NCBI GenBank assembly: GCA_030141605.1
Contig: JAQGDQ010000184.1
Span: forward strand, 358,001-422,000
Direction: 5' to 3'
From: Tubiluchus corallicola
Lineage: Eukaryota; Priapulida; Priapulimorpha; Priapulimorphida; Tubiluchidae
DNA length: 64,000 nt
Shown here: piece after piece, positions 13,376-26,900 of the stretch
Layout of the letters: each line of letters begins with the position of its first letter
Position numbering within the stretch: the first letter of the stretch is position 1
Made by a program: the position numbers and the translations under genes
The notes under the pieces: model-generated
Told to the model about the DNA's origin: nothing
Seen by the model: only the letters and a program-made list of their open reading frames with translations
Databases searched by the model: none

Positions 13376-16300
13376 TTAATTATCTTGTTAGGTTACTTGC
13401 GTGTTCTCTTACTTCTTTTACAATAGTAGCAACATCGTTTCCTGTTGCTTTTGCACCGCTGAGGCAATTATGTCTTTGTCAATACTAATAATGGGAATCG
13501 CCGAAGAAACTTTCGCAAACCTTGGTTTGAACATTTCAAAAGGACGCTCGGTAGAAGACTTTTATTGAATGTGGCTTTTTGGCTTTTGCTTTTTCAATGC
13601 TTACTCGAATCACAGCAACCGCATATTGTACATTCGATGCACAACCGTATAATTGCGTTACAAAAAGTGAAACAGTTATTATTGGATATTTTCTCATTTA
13701 ACGACGATGTACTGTTTTAACGCCTCAAATTAGCTTAAAATATTGTAGATAGAATAAAAAATGGCTTCGACCAAAGTAAAGAAAAAATCGTCGTTAAAAT
13801 GAAACATCGTTACTCTGTTCTAAAAACGCACTAGTCACGAAACACAGTACAATTATTACATGTGTATTAAGAAAAGTTCTTATTTTCTGGTTGGTTAAAG
13901 TGCAAGATATCATTTTCTAGTATAACAGTGATATATATAATGAGATTCCTATTGCATGATTTTTGTAAACAGTGGTATAAGAGCTCAAAACATGTCTGAC
14001 TTTGGCTTGAAATTTCCGTACAGGTGATCAGTTAGTTATTACAATACACTGTATTAAGGCCAAGATTATTACTAATGATGTTATAAAAGTCGTACTTAAC
14101 TAAATTTTAATACCAAAAAGAGAAAATTAGAATTACACACAGTTTCGCAAACATAACGTACCAAACATGCAGATACAGGACGAAATTACAGGATATTAGA
14201 TAGAATTGCTAAAACAACTAAACAGGACTTTTTGTATTATTAACACAAAATCAATTCTTAGTAACGAAAGTTGGTATAACCTATCAAAACCTTACAATAA
14301 AAAGATTACGTGCCATCTTCATATAAAAGAAAAAAGAAGGCGCATCAAAATTACAAAATACAAACTGGCTTTTTTTGTAATCTACAGCACTCTCTGCAAT
14401 TTAACCTAACGACTAATTAACGGAATAAGCAAACTGAAAAACGAAAAGACAAAAACCGCAGCAATATGCACACGGTGTTGCAGAGTAGCACAAATTACTC
14501 ATAATTAATTAATATTTGGTGAGTTTTGTGTGCTTTTTCCTTTCACTTGAGGACAATATGCAGTTATCTAGTGTTACTTCGCGGTTTTTTAAATTTCTTT
14601 CTTATAGTTTTTATAAATTTTGCATTAATTTTGTTTTTGAAATGCTTTAACAGCCAGCATCCACGTAACCAAAGACGTAGCATTTATTCCAATACAATTC
14701 TCTAATTAAAGCCTGCGGATGGTAATAAAAGAAACTTTAACACCAAATAGGAACAACACTTTAAACAAGCACCTATAAGGACCAGTTCAAAGGTTTCTCT
14801 TATAATCAGCCAAAGGTATTAGTTAAAGATGAATTGTGTTGAAACAGCATAATTTCATTTTTCCTGTTTTTTGGCGTTTCACTGCATGATTTGCAAGTTT
14901 ACAATTTAGTATTGGTTGCTTTTCTCACTCTGAAATTTTTTCAGTTTTATACACTATATTTTTATTAGATGGATCAGTTGCGTGATCATGACCATGTTAT
15001 GGTCGGAGCATTGCAGATGTTTGTGTTAGAATAACAGCCATGTTTTTGTTTAAGTAAGTCCTGGCTGTGTTCTTATTCAAGAATTGCTTTTCCCCATCAC
15101 CAGTCAGTTTTTTCAATTATTATTTTACAAAAATACATTCAAGATTTGATGCATGCTCAATACTGCAGTTCCAAAAGCGAGTAGAAAATGAATAATAGTT
15201 TAGATCTTGAAACTTTAATAATAGTTTCTGAGTCTTGCAAAATTCTCTTTTCCTTCTGTTTAACATTTGTCAGAATAAGACTGACTCTGAATTAGAAATG
15301 TTTGGTGGAAAGCCAAAATACAGCACAACAGTGTTTGGCAAGAAAATTAATGTAAATAAATCATGCAAATATTAATATTATCCTGTAAACAAATCTGAGT
15401 ATCTCAGCTGTTTAAACATTAGCAGCAGTTTATACAGCAATTACGCGCGTACGTGAACGTGATTTCGGGGACATACGCTGAGTAGTGGTTTAGTTCAGTA
15501 GAAAGCTCTCGGAAGGAGTGACTTGTTAATTTGGTTTCTCAATGTTAAGCATCGGTGGCTCTGACTGGTAGTGGTGGTGGTTGTTGTTGTGACAACGGGT
15601 GATTCCACAAAAAAATAACTTGTAGTAGCAAAGCTGCTGAGTCCGTATAACGATTATTATTGCGCGTTCAGACTAGAGAGTTTTCTCTGTTGAGGAGAGA
15701 TCTCTACTGAGGAGACATTAGAAGCAATAGTAGCTACAATTTTTATTTGGAATCAGTCTTCGTGACTATTACTCTGGAAGGAAGCACGCGTAGTAAAAAC
15801 CAGAATTGCATTATTTTTTGTTATACAGCAATCAGCGGCGGCTACTATATTTATATCTTATCAAGGATTTTATTGGTCGTAACCGAACCAGAGCTTAACA
15901 AATTATCAAATATACTAATTACACTCTAAGACGAAACACTGAATTAGCACTGGCCTCTGTCGGATAAAATGTTATATCTTCAACAGTTGCCAGATTGTCC
16001 TTAGTTTCGTAGGTAAGTTTACTGTATTTTAATCATATCGATGTCTTGAATTTTTTGATATCTGAAAAAGACATGCGATAATCATGTCTTGACCATTTTA
16101 GACCAAGATCATAAAATTTTCTTTAAAATCATCCACCCCCTATCAAAATTGGTCAAAATGGATACAATTTCACAATTGTTATCAATAGCTGATTAATAGC
16201 AAATTTAGTACCTTATTAGATGAATCAACTGCAGTACTATAAGTGCAGCGCACTACATATATGCAAGAGAAAAACAGAAAACTTCATGGTGATTAAAGGC

Positions 16301-17655
16301 AAAATACTACCCAGCTGTATTTTGACTCTTTGATTGGCATCATAAGCGTTATATGAAAGAATTTAAAAGACCTGGAAAATAAAAGCGATACTTTAAGAAA
16401 TAAACAAGCAACCCGACCACCCCAAGGTGCGCTGTAATAAATTACAACATGTTTATAGAAGATCAGTCTCCCTGAAAAAATAATCAAAGTTGATCAAGAT
16501 TTACAGAGGGTTCAGTTGTGTGATGCACGAAATGTGCACAAAGCGAAAGCGCCGATCGAGTTGTTAATTGCCTGAAAAAGTGTAAGCTGCTGAGTTGAGG
16601 CGGTTGTATTTTATCCCGTTTTTACACTAATCCAAATAATCTTGGCGTTTCTCTCGCAACTAGGCTCCTGCATTACGCCTGATCTATGTGCTGTCAGCTT
16701 GTGTAAGTACCTTTTTACGAACGTTGTGTAGTATCCGGCTGTCAGGGGAGTTTTGATCAACTTTTATGCTTTTCAACAAATATAGGACTTATTTTCAGGG
16801 TTGAAAAATGAATTCAAGTGCGTAAATTAAACTTTGGCATATGTTCATACAAAATAATCATTAGTGTCGACACATTTTCACTCAACGTACACTTGAATAT
16901 CAAGACAATGAATTCTAATTTTGTTTTTTTGTTTATGTACTTTCTTTTTTGTCAAATTATTTCACTCTGATTTTGGGTAAAAAGGTGAACCTTCTTATTA
17001 AACGTATATAATTTGGTGAATGGACCTATAAGTTTATTGTACAATGTAACTGAGCCAACAGGCTAATAAACTTTGCAGTTTAATTTTGCAAAATCACCGC
17101 GAATAGGAAAATGTGATTATAGATGCAAAGATGAGCCGCTGATATTTAGTCACAAATAATTTTTCAAATATGGATAGACAAATTCTGCAAACCGATATGT
17201 AGTTTCCTCGTAGAATTCCTCAACGAATTTCACATTCATCTGATCGAATTTTTATGAAATTAGTTTTTCCATGCTGTTTAACTTCAAATATTCGTGCGTG
17301 TCCAACACTACACTGTAAAAGGAAAAACGCAATTCCGCATGAAATTATTATAATTATCATACATTAATATATATATATATATATATTTGTATTTATATTT
17401 AAAAATATCCCTTTGCCGCGAAATGTTCTTCAGGGAGATGTGCCTGGCATTTAGATAAATAAAGAACTAAATACGCAATCCTATTTCTTTCTAAAGAGTT
17501 GCTTTCTAAAGAAACACATGACATAATGAGTGAAATCAAATTAACTGTTGCGCACTTGTTCATCTAAAATTAATAAAAAATATCCTGACTACTTCTTGCC
17601 ATCCGTATTTGAAAAGCGTGTAAAAAACAAGTACAAGGAAAAGAAACAACAACAA
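13376..17655. other. No gene seen
   Basis: About 4.3 kb without a supportable gene. At 15662-15690 the sequence GCGTTCAGACTAGAGAG followed by TTTTCTC resembles the arm of the large fold-back element at 30315-31044 (GCGTTCACACCAGCGAG followed by TTTTCTC), so a fragment of that family may lie here. A short (AT)n tract is at about 17368-17386. Confidence 0.5.
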
Positions 17656-17660
17656 CTATG

Positions 17661-17970
<310 letters not shown>

Positions 17971-18474
17971 ACTACCTGGACAAAGGCTTCTGTTGGAAAA
18001 TCCAAGAAGACCAATTTGATCCTATCGTACCTAAACAAAATCTGGAATATCTAAGCAAATCAATTCCAGCCAATTACATCGCTTCAGAATGCCACTTCAA
18101 CCAATACTACGGCATTAATAGTCGTGAAGAGGGACTTTTGTGTCTATAAAAGAACTTTCCAAATTGGCTTCGGCTCAATTCGGAGAAGAGCATCATCGCA
18201 CAATAGGTATGAATAGATAGTTTTTGTTTTTCCTGGAATTCGTTCCCCATGCAGCTAGTGATTGTATGACGAATTTTAGTTGTAAAAGTGATTCCTGATC
18301 AAATTTTATAACAGTTTTAAACACTGTAAAATCTACAAACGTAAACTGAGATCATTTAATTAATAGTTTGGCTGTGACGTAACAACTCCCTTCGGTGGCT
18401 CCATGCTGTTATGTCCACAGACAATGTTTATCTGTTCAACATCATAGCATTTCTGAGGGGAGAATTAACAAAAA

Positions 18475-18625
18475 ATGAATGAGCAATGAATGCATAACCA
18501 ACCAACCAATGAACAAACGATACAACGAACCAATCAACGAACGAACGAACAAATAACAGAACTAATGAAAGAACGACTATACCAACCAAACAACTAACCA
18601 ATGAACGAACAAACCAAGTAACCAA
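18475..18625. repeat. Degenerate tetranucleotide repeat (AACN)n
   Basis: About 150 bp built of AACC, AACG, AATG and similar tetranucleotides on the plus strand, heavily diverged. It has no coding meaning. Confidence 0.75.
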
Positions 18626-18989
18626 GCAATCAAGCCACGAACGAACGAATAAAGATAGAAAAAGAAGAAAGAAAGACAAAAGAAATTAAGTACGGCCAAT
18701 TTATAGGAAATTCTCCATAGAAAAGAACGCACTGGTAAGAATGATACACTGATAAACTTACAAAGCCAGTACAGTTCGCAGGCTCTTCGGGTATATATCG
18801 CAGACTCTCCGGAGTCTTCCTCTTAATAGCTTGTTAAGTTCTTCAGTCACAATTCGTTAAATAAAAAATTTCGCCGCTTACCTGATGCTTATCCGGAACA
18901 AATATTACTGTTTAGAATTGTAACTTGTTCGTGGAACAGAAGTTTTTTTCGACTTTTCGACGAAGTTGCTCTTCTTTTACTTAAATTGT

Positions 18990-19600
18990 TTTGTTCAGTA
19001 AGCCAAAAACTCCTCTAAGTTGATATTTGAAACTTTTGCAAGCTCGTGGCCTTTTGCAAGCGAAGTTACTTGTGACCTTGGGTAGGATAGTGAAGTCAAG
19101 AAGGACATCACGATTACGAGAGATACCTGCCATCAGAGTATCGAAAAACAACGTTTTTGATGCCAATTCCTTTGCGGGTTATTTAAAGCAGATGCATTAA
19201 ACAATCTGGTTCTTCACGCTTGTGTTTTTGACATGGAGTTGACAGTTAAAACTTTTATAAGCTAGCAGCCAGTTGTGACCTTGCGTAACGAGTGAAGGAC
19301 TAGAGGGACGTTTACGAGAGGTACATGTCATCAGAAACCCTCGAAAACAACACGCTTTAGACACCAATTCCTTCAGGACTGTTGAGGCATACTTTTGGTA
19401 AATGATACAGCTGCCAAACTTTCAGAAGTAATCCTTGGGCCATTCTAGCACCGTTTTGGAAATTTTTATGAAAATTTCGCATTTTGGCCCACTGTCCCAG
19501 GATGCTAACCTATTAAGAAAGGGATCTTACACTTTGGAGGCTGACAGCTCCAAAACTTTCGCATAGTAAAGTACAGGCCAAGAACAGGGATAACGTCATC
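18990..19600. repeat. Diverged tandem repeat, module shared with 51.3 kb
   Basis: The stretch at 19018-19190 recurs at about 19230-19390. Shared words include AAACTTTT, TTGTGACCTTG, TTACGAGAG, CATCAGA and CCAATTCCTT in the same order. Next come two versions of a module ACAGCT(G)CCAAAACTTTC...GGCCA, at about 19408 and 19547. A copy of that module is inside the small fold-back element at 51269-51421. It therefore looks like part of a dispersed repeat family. No coding capacity was seen. Confidence 0.6.
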
Positions 19601-20465
19601 TGCGCCTTAGCCCCATACACCAAATTTAAATAATCCTAACGTTTTGCCACATCTATGCCATTTAGAATCATTGAACGTGTGTTAGCTTATCCATACGCAG
19701 TAGGATGAGTTCAAATGAAATGTGTATCACGTGAAAGGCGCTATGGGATTATGACGTCATTGGCAACCATCCCAAAATAAATTCAAGTACACGTAATACA
19801 CAATCCGATTCTTCGCGAGTGTATTCTTTTCGACAAAACTTTACCATTCAAAATGTTCCTAGAAATGTCATGTGTGCGCTTGGTACCCAGCTAGATTTCG
19901 TTCTAGATCACGCCAAATTCGAGTGTACTACGATGTAAGAGCTGTAATTTGATATGAGGCTAATTTAGTCTAGTACATAAGTAATTCAGGGAGGTTCATA
20001 TTGAAAATCAAATTAACGAGACACTTATGAAATTCGCTGTATTTGCAGAAAGCGTTACCTTCGTAATCCTGTGTAAGCTTTTGCTACTTACTAACGCGAA
20101 TGCGCCTGCTTAGCTTACGACGTAATTCAGTTTTCGTATTACAGTCACGCCGTAACAAACGCAATTAGGTCACTAGCAAGCTACTTGAATAGGTGACAAT
20201 GCCTACAAGATAAGTTAATAATAAGACATTACGCAACATTTTCATTTCTTTCATTGATTAGTTAAACCATCATGATTTTGATACCTATTTCCAAAAAGAA
20301 CTTTAGCAACGCGGCAAAATGCAGCCGAAAAGGACTGTCTTTAGCACACACATTTTTAATTGTTAAATCATAAAAGTTCTATCAAGGCGATATCAAGGGA
20401 TTCTTTAAATTGTGTTTACAATAAACCATCGGCTAAGGTTATTTTTTACAGCCAATGAAAGCAAC
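19601..20465. other. No gene seen
   Basis: Non-repetitive AT-rich sequence leading into the 63-bp minisatellite. I can support no coding frame or element. Confidence 0.5.
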
Positions 20466-22095
20466 TGGTCTATTCGGTAGCCCCTTCAAGCGTCTCACTT
20501 TGAGCCGTGGTTGAGTTTCCATAGAAACCAATGGATTCGGTAGCCCCTTCAAGCGTCTCACTTTGAGCCGTGGTTGAGCTTTCATAGAAACCAATGGATT
20601 CGGTAGCCCCTTCAAGCGTCTCACTTTGAGCCGTGGTTGAACTTTCATAGAAACCAATGGATTCGGTAGCCCCTTCAAGCGTCTCACTTTGAGCCGTGGT
20701 TGAACTTTCATAGAAACCAATGGATTCGGTAGCCCCTTCAAGCGTCTCACTTTGAGCCGTGGTTGAACTTTCATAGAAACCAATGGATTCGGTAGCCCCT
20801 TCAAGCGTCTCACTTGAGCCGTGGTTGACTCATAGAAACCAATGGATTCGGTAGCCCCTCACGTCTCACTGAGCCGGTTAGCTTTCATAGAAACCAATGG
20901 ATTCGGTAGCCCACCCAACACAAAACCAACCCTCACTTGAGCCGTGGTTGAGTTCCATAGAAACCAATGGATTCGGTGCCCCTTCAAGCGTCTCACTTTG
21001 AGCCGTGGTTGAACTTTCATAGAAACCAATGGATTCGGTAGCCCCTTCAAGCGTCTCACTTTGAGCCGTGGTTGAGTTTCCATAGAAACCAATGGATTCG
21101 GTAGCCCCTTCAAGCGTCTCACTTTGAGCCGTGGTTGAACTTTCATAGAAACCAATGGATTCGGTAGCCCCTTCAAGCGTCTCACTTTGAGCCGTGGTTG
21201 AACTTTCATAGAAACCAATGGATTCGGTAGCCCCTTCAAGCGTCTCACTTTGAGCCGTGGTTGAACTTTCATAGAAACCAATGGATTCGGTAGCCCCTTC
21301 AAGCGTCTCACTTTGAGCCGTGGTTGAGCTTCCATAGAAATCAATGGATTCGGTAGCCCCTTCAAGCGTCTCACTTTGAGCCGTGGTTGAGCTTCCATAG
21401 AAACCAATGGATTCGGTAGCCCCTTCAAGCGTCTCACTTTGAGCCGTGTTTGAGTTTCCATAGAAACCAATGGATTCCGTAGCCCCTTCAAGCGTCTCAC
21501 TTTGAGCCGTGGTTGAACTTTCATAGAAACCAATGGATTCGGTAGCCCCTTCAAGCGTCTCACTTTGAGCCGTGTTTGAGTTTCCATAGAAACCAATGGA
21601 TTCGGTAGCCCCTTCAAGCGTCTCACTTTGAGCCGTGGTTGAGCTTTCATAGAAACCAATGGATTCGGTAGCCCCTTCAAGCGTCTCACTTTGAGCCGTG
21701 TTTGAGTTTCCATAGAAACCAATGGATTCGGCCGCCCCTTCAAGCGTCTCACTTTGAGCCGTGGTTGAGCTTTCATAGAAACCAATGGATTCGGTAGCCC
21801 CTTCAAGCGTCTCACTTTGAGCCGTGGTTGAGCTTTCATAGAAACCAATGGATTCGGTAGCCCCTTCAAGCGTCTCACTTTGAGCCGTGGTTGAGTTTCC
21901 ATAGAAACCAATGGATTCGGTAGCCCCTTCAAGCGTCTCACTTTGAGCCGTGGTTGAGCTTTCATAGAAACCAATGGATTCGGTAGCCCCTTCAAGCGTC
22001 TCACTTTGAGCCGTGGTTGAGCTTTCATAGAAACCAATGGATTCGGTAGCCCCTTCAAGCGTCTCACTTTGAGCCGTGTTTGAGTTTCCTTAGAA
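20466..22095 (-). repeat. 63-bp minisatellite, about 26 copies, open on the minus strand
   Basis: A 63-bp unit repeats head to tail, each copy containing GGATTCGGTAGCCCCTTCAA. Copies are nearly identical except for a window of about 10 bp (GTTGAACTTTCATAG, GTTGAGCTTTCATAG, GTTGAGTTTCCATAG and others). As 63 is 21 codons, the minus strand stays open for long stretches (22112-20859 and 20813-20439), reading VRRLKGLPNPLVSMK then VQPRLK per unit. Variants are MKVQP, MKAQP, METQP, METQT and MEAQP. Three or four damaged units with small deletions at 20810-20960 break or shift the frame. The array is clearly richer in GC than its flanks. I see no signal peptide, conserved domain or promoter, so I call a minisatellite; coding is possible but unproven. 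Confidence 0.97.
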
Positions 22096-22439
22096 GCACC
22101 ACAGGGCGCCATTTAAAGTACCAATATTAGCCTCACAGTGGTTCATATTATCACATTACTATTAGGTATCTTTTTAGAGCAGTTATTTATTCGAAATTTC
22201 TGCTGAATTTGCGGTATCCGAAAACTGTTTCGCTTAAAGTACGATTGCATGTGTGTAAATCTCCAGCCCATTTTAAAATTTGAATTGAACTGAACTGAAT
22301 TTGTTTCAGTTCTCACAATATGCAGCGCTACAGGTCCCTAGCCCTTAATTCTCTTTAACTAATAATTATCTATGCGCAACAAAAATGAGTTTTTACGCAA
22401 ACTTTATGAGAGAAAAGTACACTCAATAATTTTTGCTTT

Positions 22440-22582
22440 TTTACTTTATTTTTGCTTTACAGTCAGTAGATCTGATGACCGGATGGGCCCTTTCCTGCCC
22501 TTTCGTTGAATAATTTTTTATTATAAATTTACAGTAACAGTTGTATTTTTGAAGAAAAATAAAATTAATTGAATTGAATTAT
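22440..22582 (+). mobile_element. Possible LINE 3' tail
   Basis: The segment ends in AATAAAATTAATTGAATTGAATT. TTGAA-repeat tails after an AATAAA are common at 3' ends of CR1/L2-like elements. The preceding CGGATGGGCCCTTTCCTGCC is GC-richer than its surroundings. No coding remnant is seen, so the call rests only on the tail. Confidence 0.3.
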
Positions 22583-23545
22583 GGCGAATCAACCAAACAA
22601 AAGAATTAAAATGCCGAAAAATTTTGTACTAGTTAAAAAAGATGGGTGTTTCACGTATTCATGTTACGAAAACTGACTCAATGAGTGCACAATATGACGC
22701 ACATTTCATGCAGGTGTTTGCATTTCGCCAAATGTAAGCTCATTGAAAATCTAGAAGTTTACGTCCATTATAAATGAAGATGCGTTCGCAAAATGTCTTG
22801 CAAAAACTCTAGTTGTATTACATCAGTCTAATGCTTTCCTTTCAGCACATAGAAATTTTCTCTAACTTTACATTAGCGTAATTTGATATTATGGGCCGCA
22901 ATATTGTGTACAGATAGCGGTACGCTTTCTCCTTATTCCTTTTTATTACTTCTGCAAATATGGTGGTTGTTTGACTAGCATTTATAGAAAACCCAAGGAA
23001 CGCTGGAAAATTCTGTGACATGTTGATAAATACAAGTGCTTTGAATAAATATTTGCAGCTCATTGTATGTTTTAATGGTCTGTTGTTATTTTTATTTAAT
23101 ACTTGGTTCAGTTTGATTGGAATCTTGACTAAATTAGTAAAAATAGAAAACTCAGACATTTTCAGCGTTATGTTTAAAGGTTCACTAACGTCTGATAGTT
23201 CAACAATAATTTTAATACATGGTCTGAACACATATGCTATATTGTGCATAACCTATGGGCCGCATAGACTCGCACAGATCTAGTAAAGTAAAAAAAAGAA
23301 TTTTAAGCTGACGCCTTCTAAATAGAAAAAAATGACAAATGTGTATTTTTACATGACACCTACCTATTAATTTAATTCTCGTGACAAACTTCGTATTAAA
23401 CTTTAAAAGCATCAGCACTTCTAATCGTCTCCATAGGTAGTTTTAATGTTTTGTTGAACTGTACTCGTCTAGTCTATCTAACGAATGGTGATCAGATATT
23501 TCTTCAAGAAATAACATTTTAGCTGCCATTAAATATCAGCGAATG

Positions 23546-23925
23546 TTGCAAGTGAACGCTAATAGAAAATTGTGCCAATAACAAAAAGCCCGCTAACAAT
23601 ACTGGCAATGTTTTTCTTTTTAGTAAGCCATCTTAAATGTCGCAATTGTAGGTTAAAAGCAATGGCAGCATTTCTGAGTTTTTCTATGCATATTGTGTTA
23701 CTCTCCCAATTTTATATCAGTGTTCCCTTGCAACTTTTAATATGGCTTACTAAAGTGAAAAACAGTGACAGCATTGTTAGTCTGCGTTTTGCTACTGACA
23801 CAGTTTTCTATCAGCGTTCATTTGCATCATTTATGATGGCATACTAAAGTGAAAAAACAGTGCAGCATTGTTAGTCTGATTTTTGTTACTGGTACAATTT
23901 TCTATAAGAACTTTTAGTGTTCACT
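23546..23925. mobile_element. Fold-back MITE with a duplicated 94-bp arm
   Basis: The sequence from about 23546 to 23650 is repeated in reverse complement at about 23728-23827: TAGTAAGCCAT against ATGGCTTACTA, and GAACGCTAATAGAAAATTG against the matching TTTTCTATCAGCGTTC. The right arm is then repeated in direct orientation at 23836-23925 with a period of about 94 bp. So one inverted and two direct copies of a module make a hairpin-forming element without coding capacity. Confidence 0.75.
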
Positions 23926-23939
23926 TACCACATTAACAT

Positions 23940-26900
23940 TTCTGAATTGTACATAGAATTTGCAGATTACGAATTACTTATAGCCCCCATACGATCGTTA
24001 GTTAGTTGATTGACTAGTCTGAGCTCCGGCTTTTGCATGCACGTCTTCATCAATTCCTCAACGCGCGTCCTTAATTCTTTTTGATCTGGTTAATTATCTG
24101 GAATTTAGCCAACCACTTTCTTATCGTCGACGTGCCAGTTGTGTCATCTGATTTACTGAAGCTTTGGGAGTTTCTGAAGCCTCAGAAAAAGATCATTATC
24201 ATACAATACTGATACGTAATTATTTCTATGGTATAGTTATTGATGTGGCATTTCTCACTATATTCACTATATATGTTTCAAGCATTTCACTGTTTATCGT
24301 AACGCTCCAACAAGCCTGGTTTGTATTTTAATTATTTTTATTTAATTAAGTTATTTTCTCAATAATGTTGTTTAAAGATAATAAATTTTATCTCACTTCA
24401 TCTGCTGATGTTGACGTTTCCATAAACTCATTGTGAAAACATTCACTATGAAGATGCAATTTAGCAGTTAGAAATGCTATTAGAAAATCCGACCTGCTGC
24501 TTTAAAAAAGTTTCTTTAAAAAGCAATTCAAAAAAGCAACATAGGCATAATCGAGAATCATGAAATTATAAGTTTCAAAAGTGTTTGGCAGACACATTAA
24601 AATCCTTCAGTTTTTATCTTTTGCTAATCAGCTAGCTCTATCGTTCATCTTTGACATGTCATACATGTCCAAAGCCAATGATACAGTCATTATTGATGAT
24701 TTTTTTTAATTGATAACATGTTTGTTTACAAATGAGCATACTTAGAAGCATAACTTATTGCCATTGTTACGCCGAACCATTGTTAAATTAGGGATCAATC
24801 TCCATTGCTGGTCGCTTAATAACTGGGAACTTTTTCCACAAAACTTTGCAAAATAACGCCAGATTATTTATCTTTTACTGCATGATCTTTCCAGTCTTTC
24901 TTGCTTCTATATAATCAATCGCTTTTAGTGCTCGACGACTTTTCCTTTATTTCTTATATGGGCATGATTTTTCCACTTGATAAGTCTTCATTGTTTCATT
25001 AGATCAACGTGTTTCGCATTCACATTAGTTGGCACTACATACTTTCCGAACTAGGTTATACTATCACTTACATTAACATTGTTGCAGGTCTAGAGATTGC
25101 CAAAACTAAATTTGTCGTTACGAATGCTTTGGTGTCATTATTATTAACGATCATCATGCAGGCAACTTCCTCAACAACATCGCTGTTGTTGTTTAATAAA
25201 GCATTATTATTCGTGCACTGGATTACAAATGCTACTAAAGTTGTCAACATCTTTCTGGACTGTGGATCACCCACTAATGTCAGTTAGAGGAGGGTTCGGG
25301 TTAGGGTTAGGCTTTCGTGCTTGAAAAATTGCATATATGCTTTCAGCAGATTTGAAACCTTCATCTCAATCAGCCTGAAATCCTTTACCATACAAAAATT
25401 TAAAGAATGGATGGGAAAATTTGACAGCATGACATTAAACGGGGATACGGATAAATCCATATAGCTAAATTAGACGCAAATCAAATTACAAAATAATGAT
25501 ATAATATCAAGTTTTCTCTTTAATTTAAGTTATTATCATCCCGGTTAATAACCACAAGTAAGGGAAACATTTCGTGATATTCACAATCATAAAACATTAG
25601 AAACAAACTTGCTATGACAACGATATTGTAAATATATAACACATCTGAACCTATTACAACTATAAACAGTGAAATAATAGAAATGTTTTAAGTTCAGTAA
25701 TACTGACTTTTGGATCGTTTAGTACCACTGCGTCTAATCGAAAAAAAGCTGATACGTGCAGTTACTGGAGCAAAATTTTGTGCTGAATAACGTGCTATAA
25801 GCCTATAAATGGAAATAATTTGTCCATGGTTATACAGCAAATACAATACCAATATCAAACAACACAAAATGGCGCTGAATAGCGTCATGAGTTTAAGCTG
25901 AATAGCGGTAGCCTATATTTGCACAAAACAAAGCATTTATTCGGAGTCACGTTTATAATAATTTCTTCAAATAGACCTTGGGTGGTATTAACTCAATGAG
26001 ACACTGCGTGAAAATATCTGCATTTTTTACTATTGGTGGTGAATAGCATCAATGGTGAATAGCTTGGTGTTTGGGTAACCGAATGGTACTAAATAAATGA
26101 TAGGGGGTTGGTAACATGAAATGCGGCGTCCAATGTATGACTTCTTGACTATGACTTCTTTGCTCTAATGGTGACATCACGGAAATAATTCTTAATGACA
26201 AGAATATGCCCAATTACAAAAACATCCTACATTAAAGAAAATAAAAGATACACGATGTTTCAATCCATCATTAGATTATCTGCAGATGAAAAAGAAAAAG
26301 TAAGTAAATACGATCGCCGAACACTGATGTTTTTATTTTGTAACAAAAATATATAGTAAAAACTGGAGGACAGACCGCATACAAAGGAATACAATCACAG
26401 AAGGAGCACATAGTTCATAGTAAATAAAAGCCATAAGAGAAAAACAAAAAAGACACCACCCTTCTAGTCACAACAATACAATAGCAAAAATCACAATCAG
26501 TATATGCTACACTAACACCAGAAAAGGTGTAATGACTAGCAGAAGTCCCTAGGATTATATGTCAAGACATTTAACTTACCGCTTGAAGTGGGTTAAGCAG
26601 AAAAAGTAAAAACAAAACTGTTTTATTTGTAATATCTTATCAGAGGATATGATTAACGAAAAACCATGGTTTGTGTATACCAGAAAGTAAGCCACAAAAT
26701 TATATTGTTAACGAGGCTTAAATTTACCTAATAACTTAAATGCCAGATTTAAATAATTATTAACAGGCGTATCAGAAATTCTCTTAAGTAAACACTGAGA
26801 TGTTTAGTAGTGTTGCTTGAAGGGAAAATAAGTCTAAGATTATTAAAATTAAACTTATGTCCAGTTTCTTTTTCATATGGTTATCAATGCCATTTTGAAT

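Noticed and set aside
20466-22095. CRISPR-like array
   Set aside because: Units are contiguous with no unique spacers, and the window is clearly animal DNA.
20439-22112. Minus-strand frames over the 63-bp repeat as a neuropeptide precursor
   Set aside because: Basic sites recur, but there is no signal peptide, no amidation glycine before them, and the frame is a direct result of a 63-bp period. Kept as an open question only.
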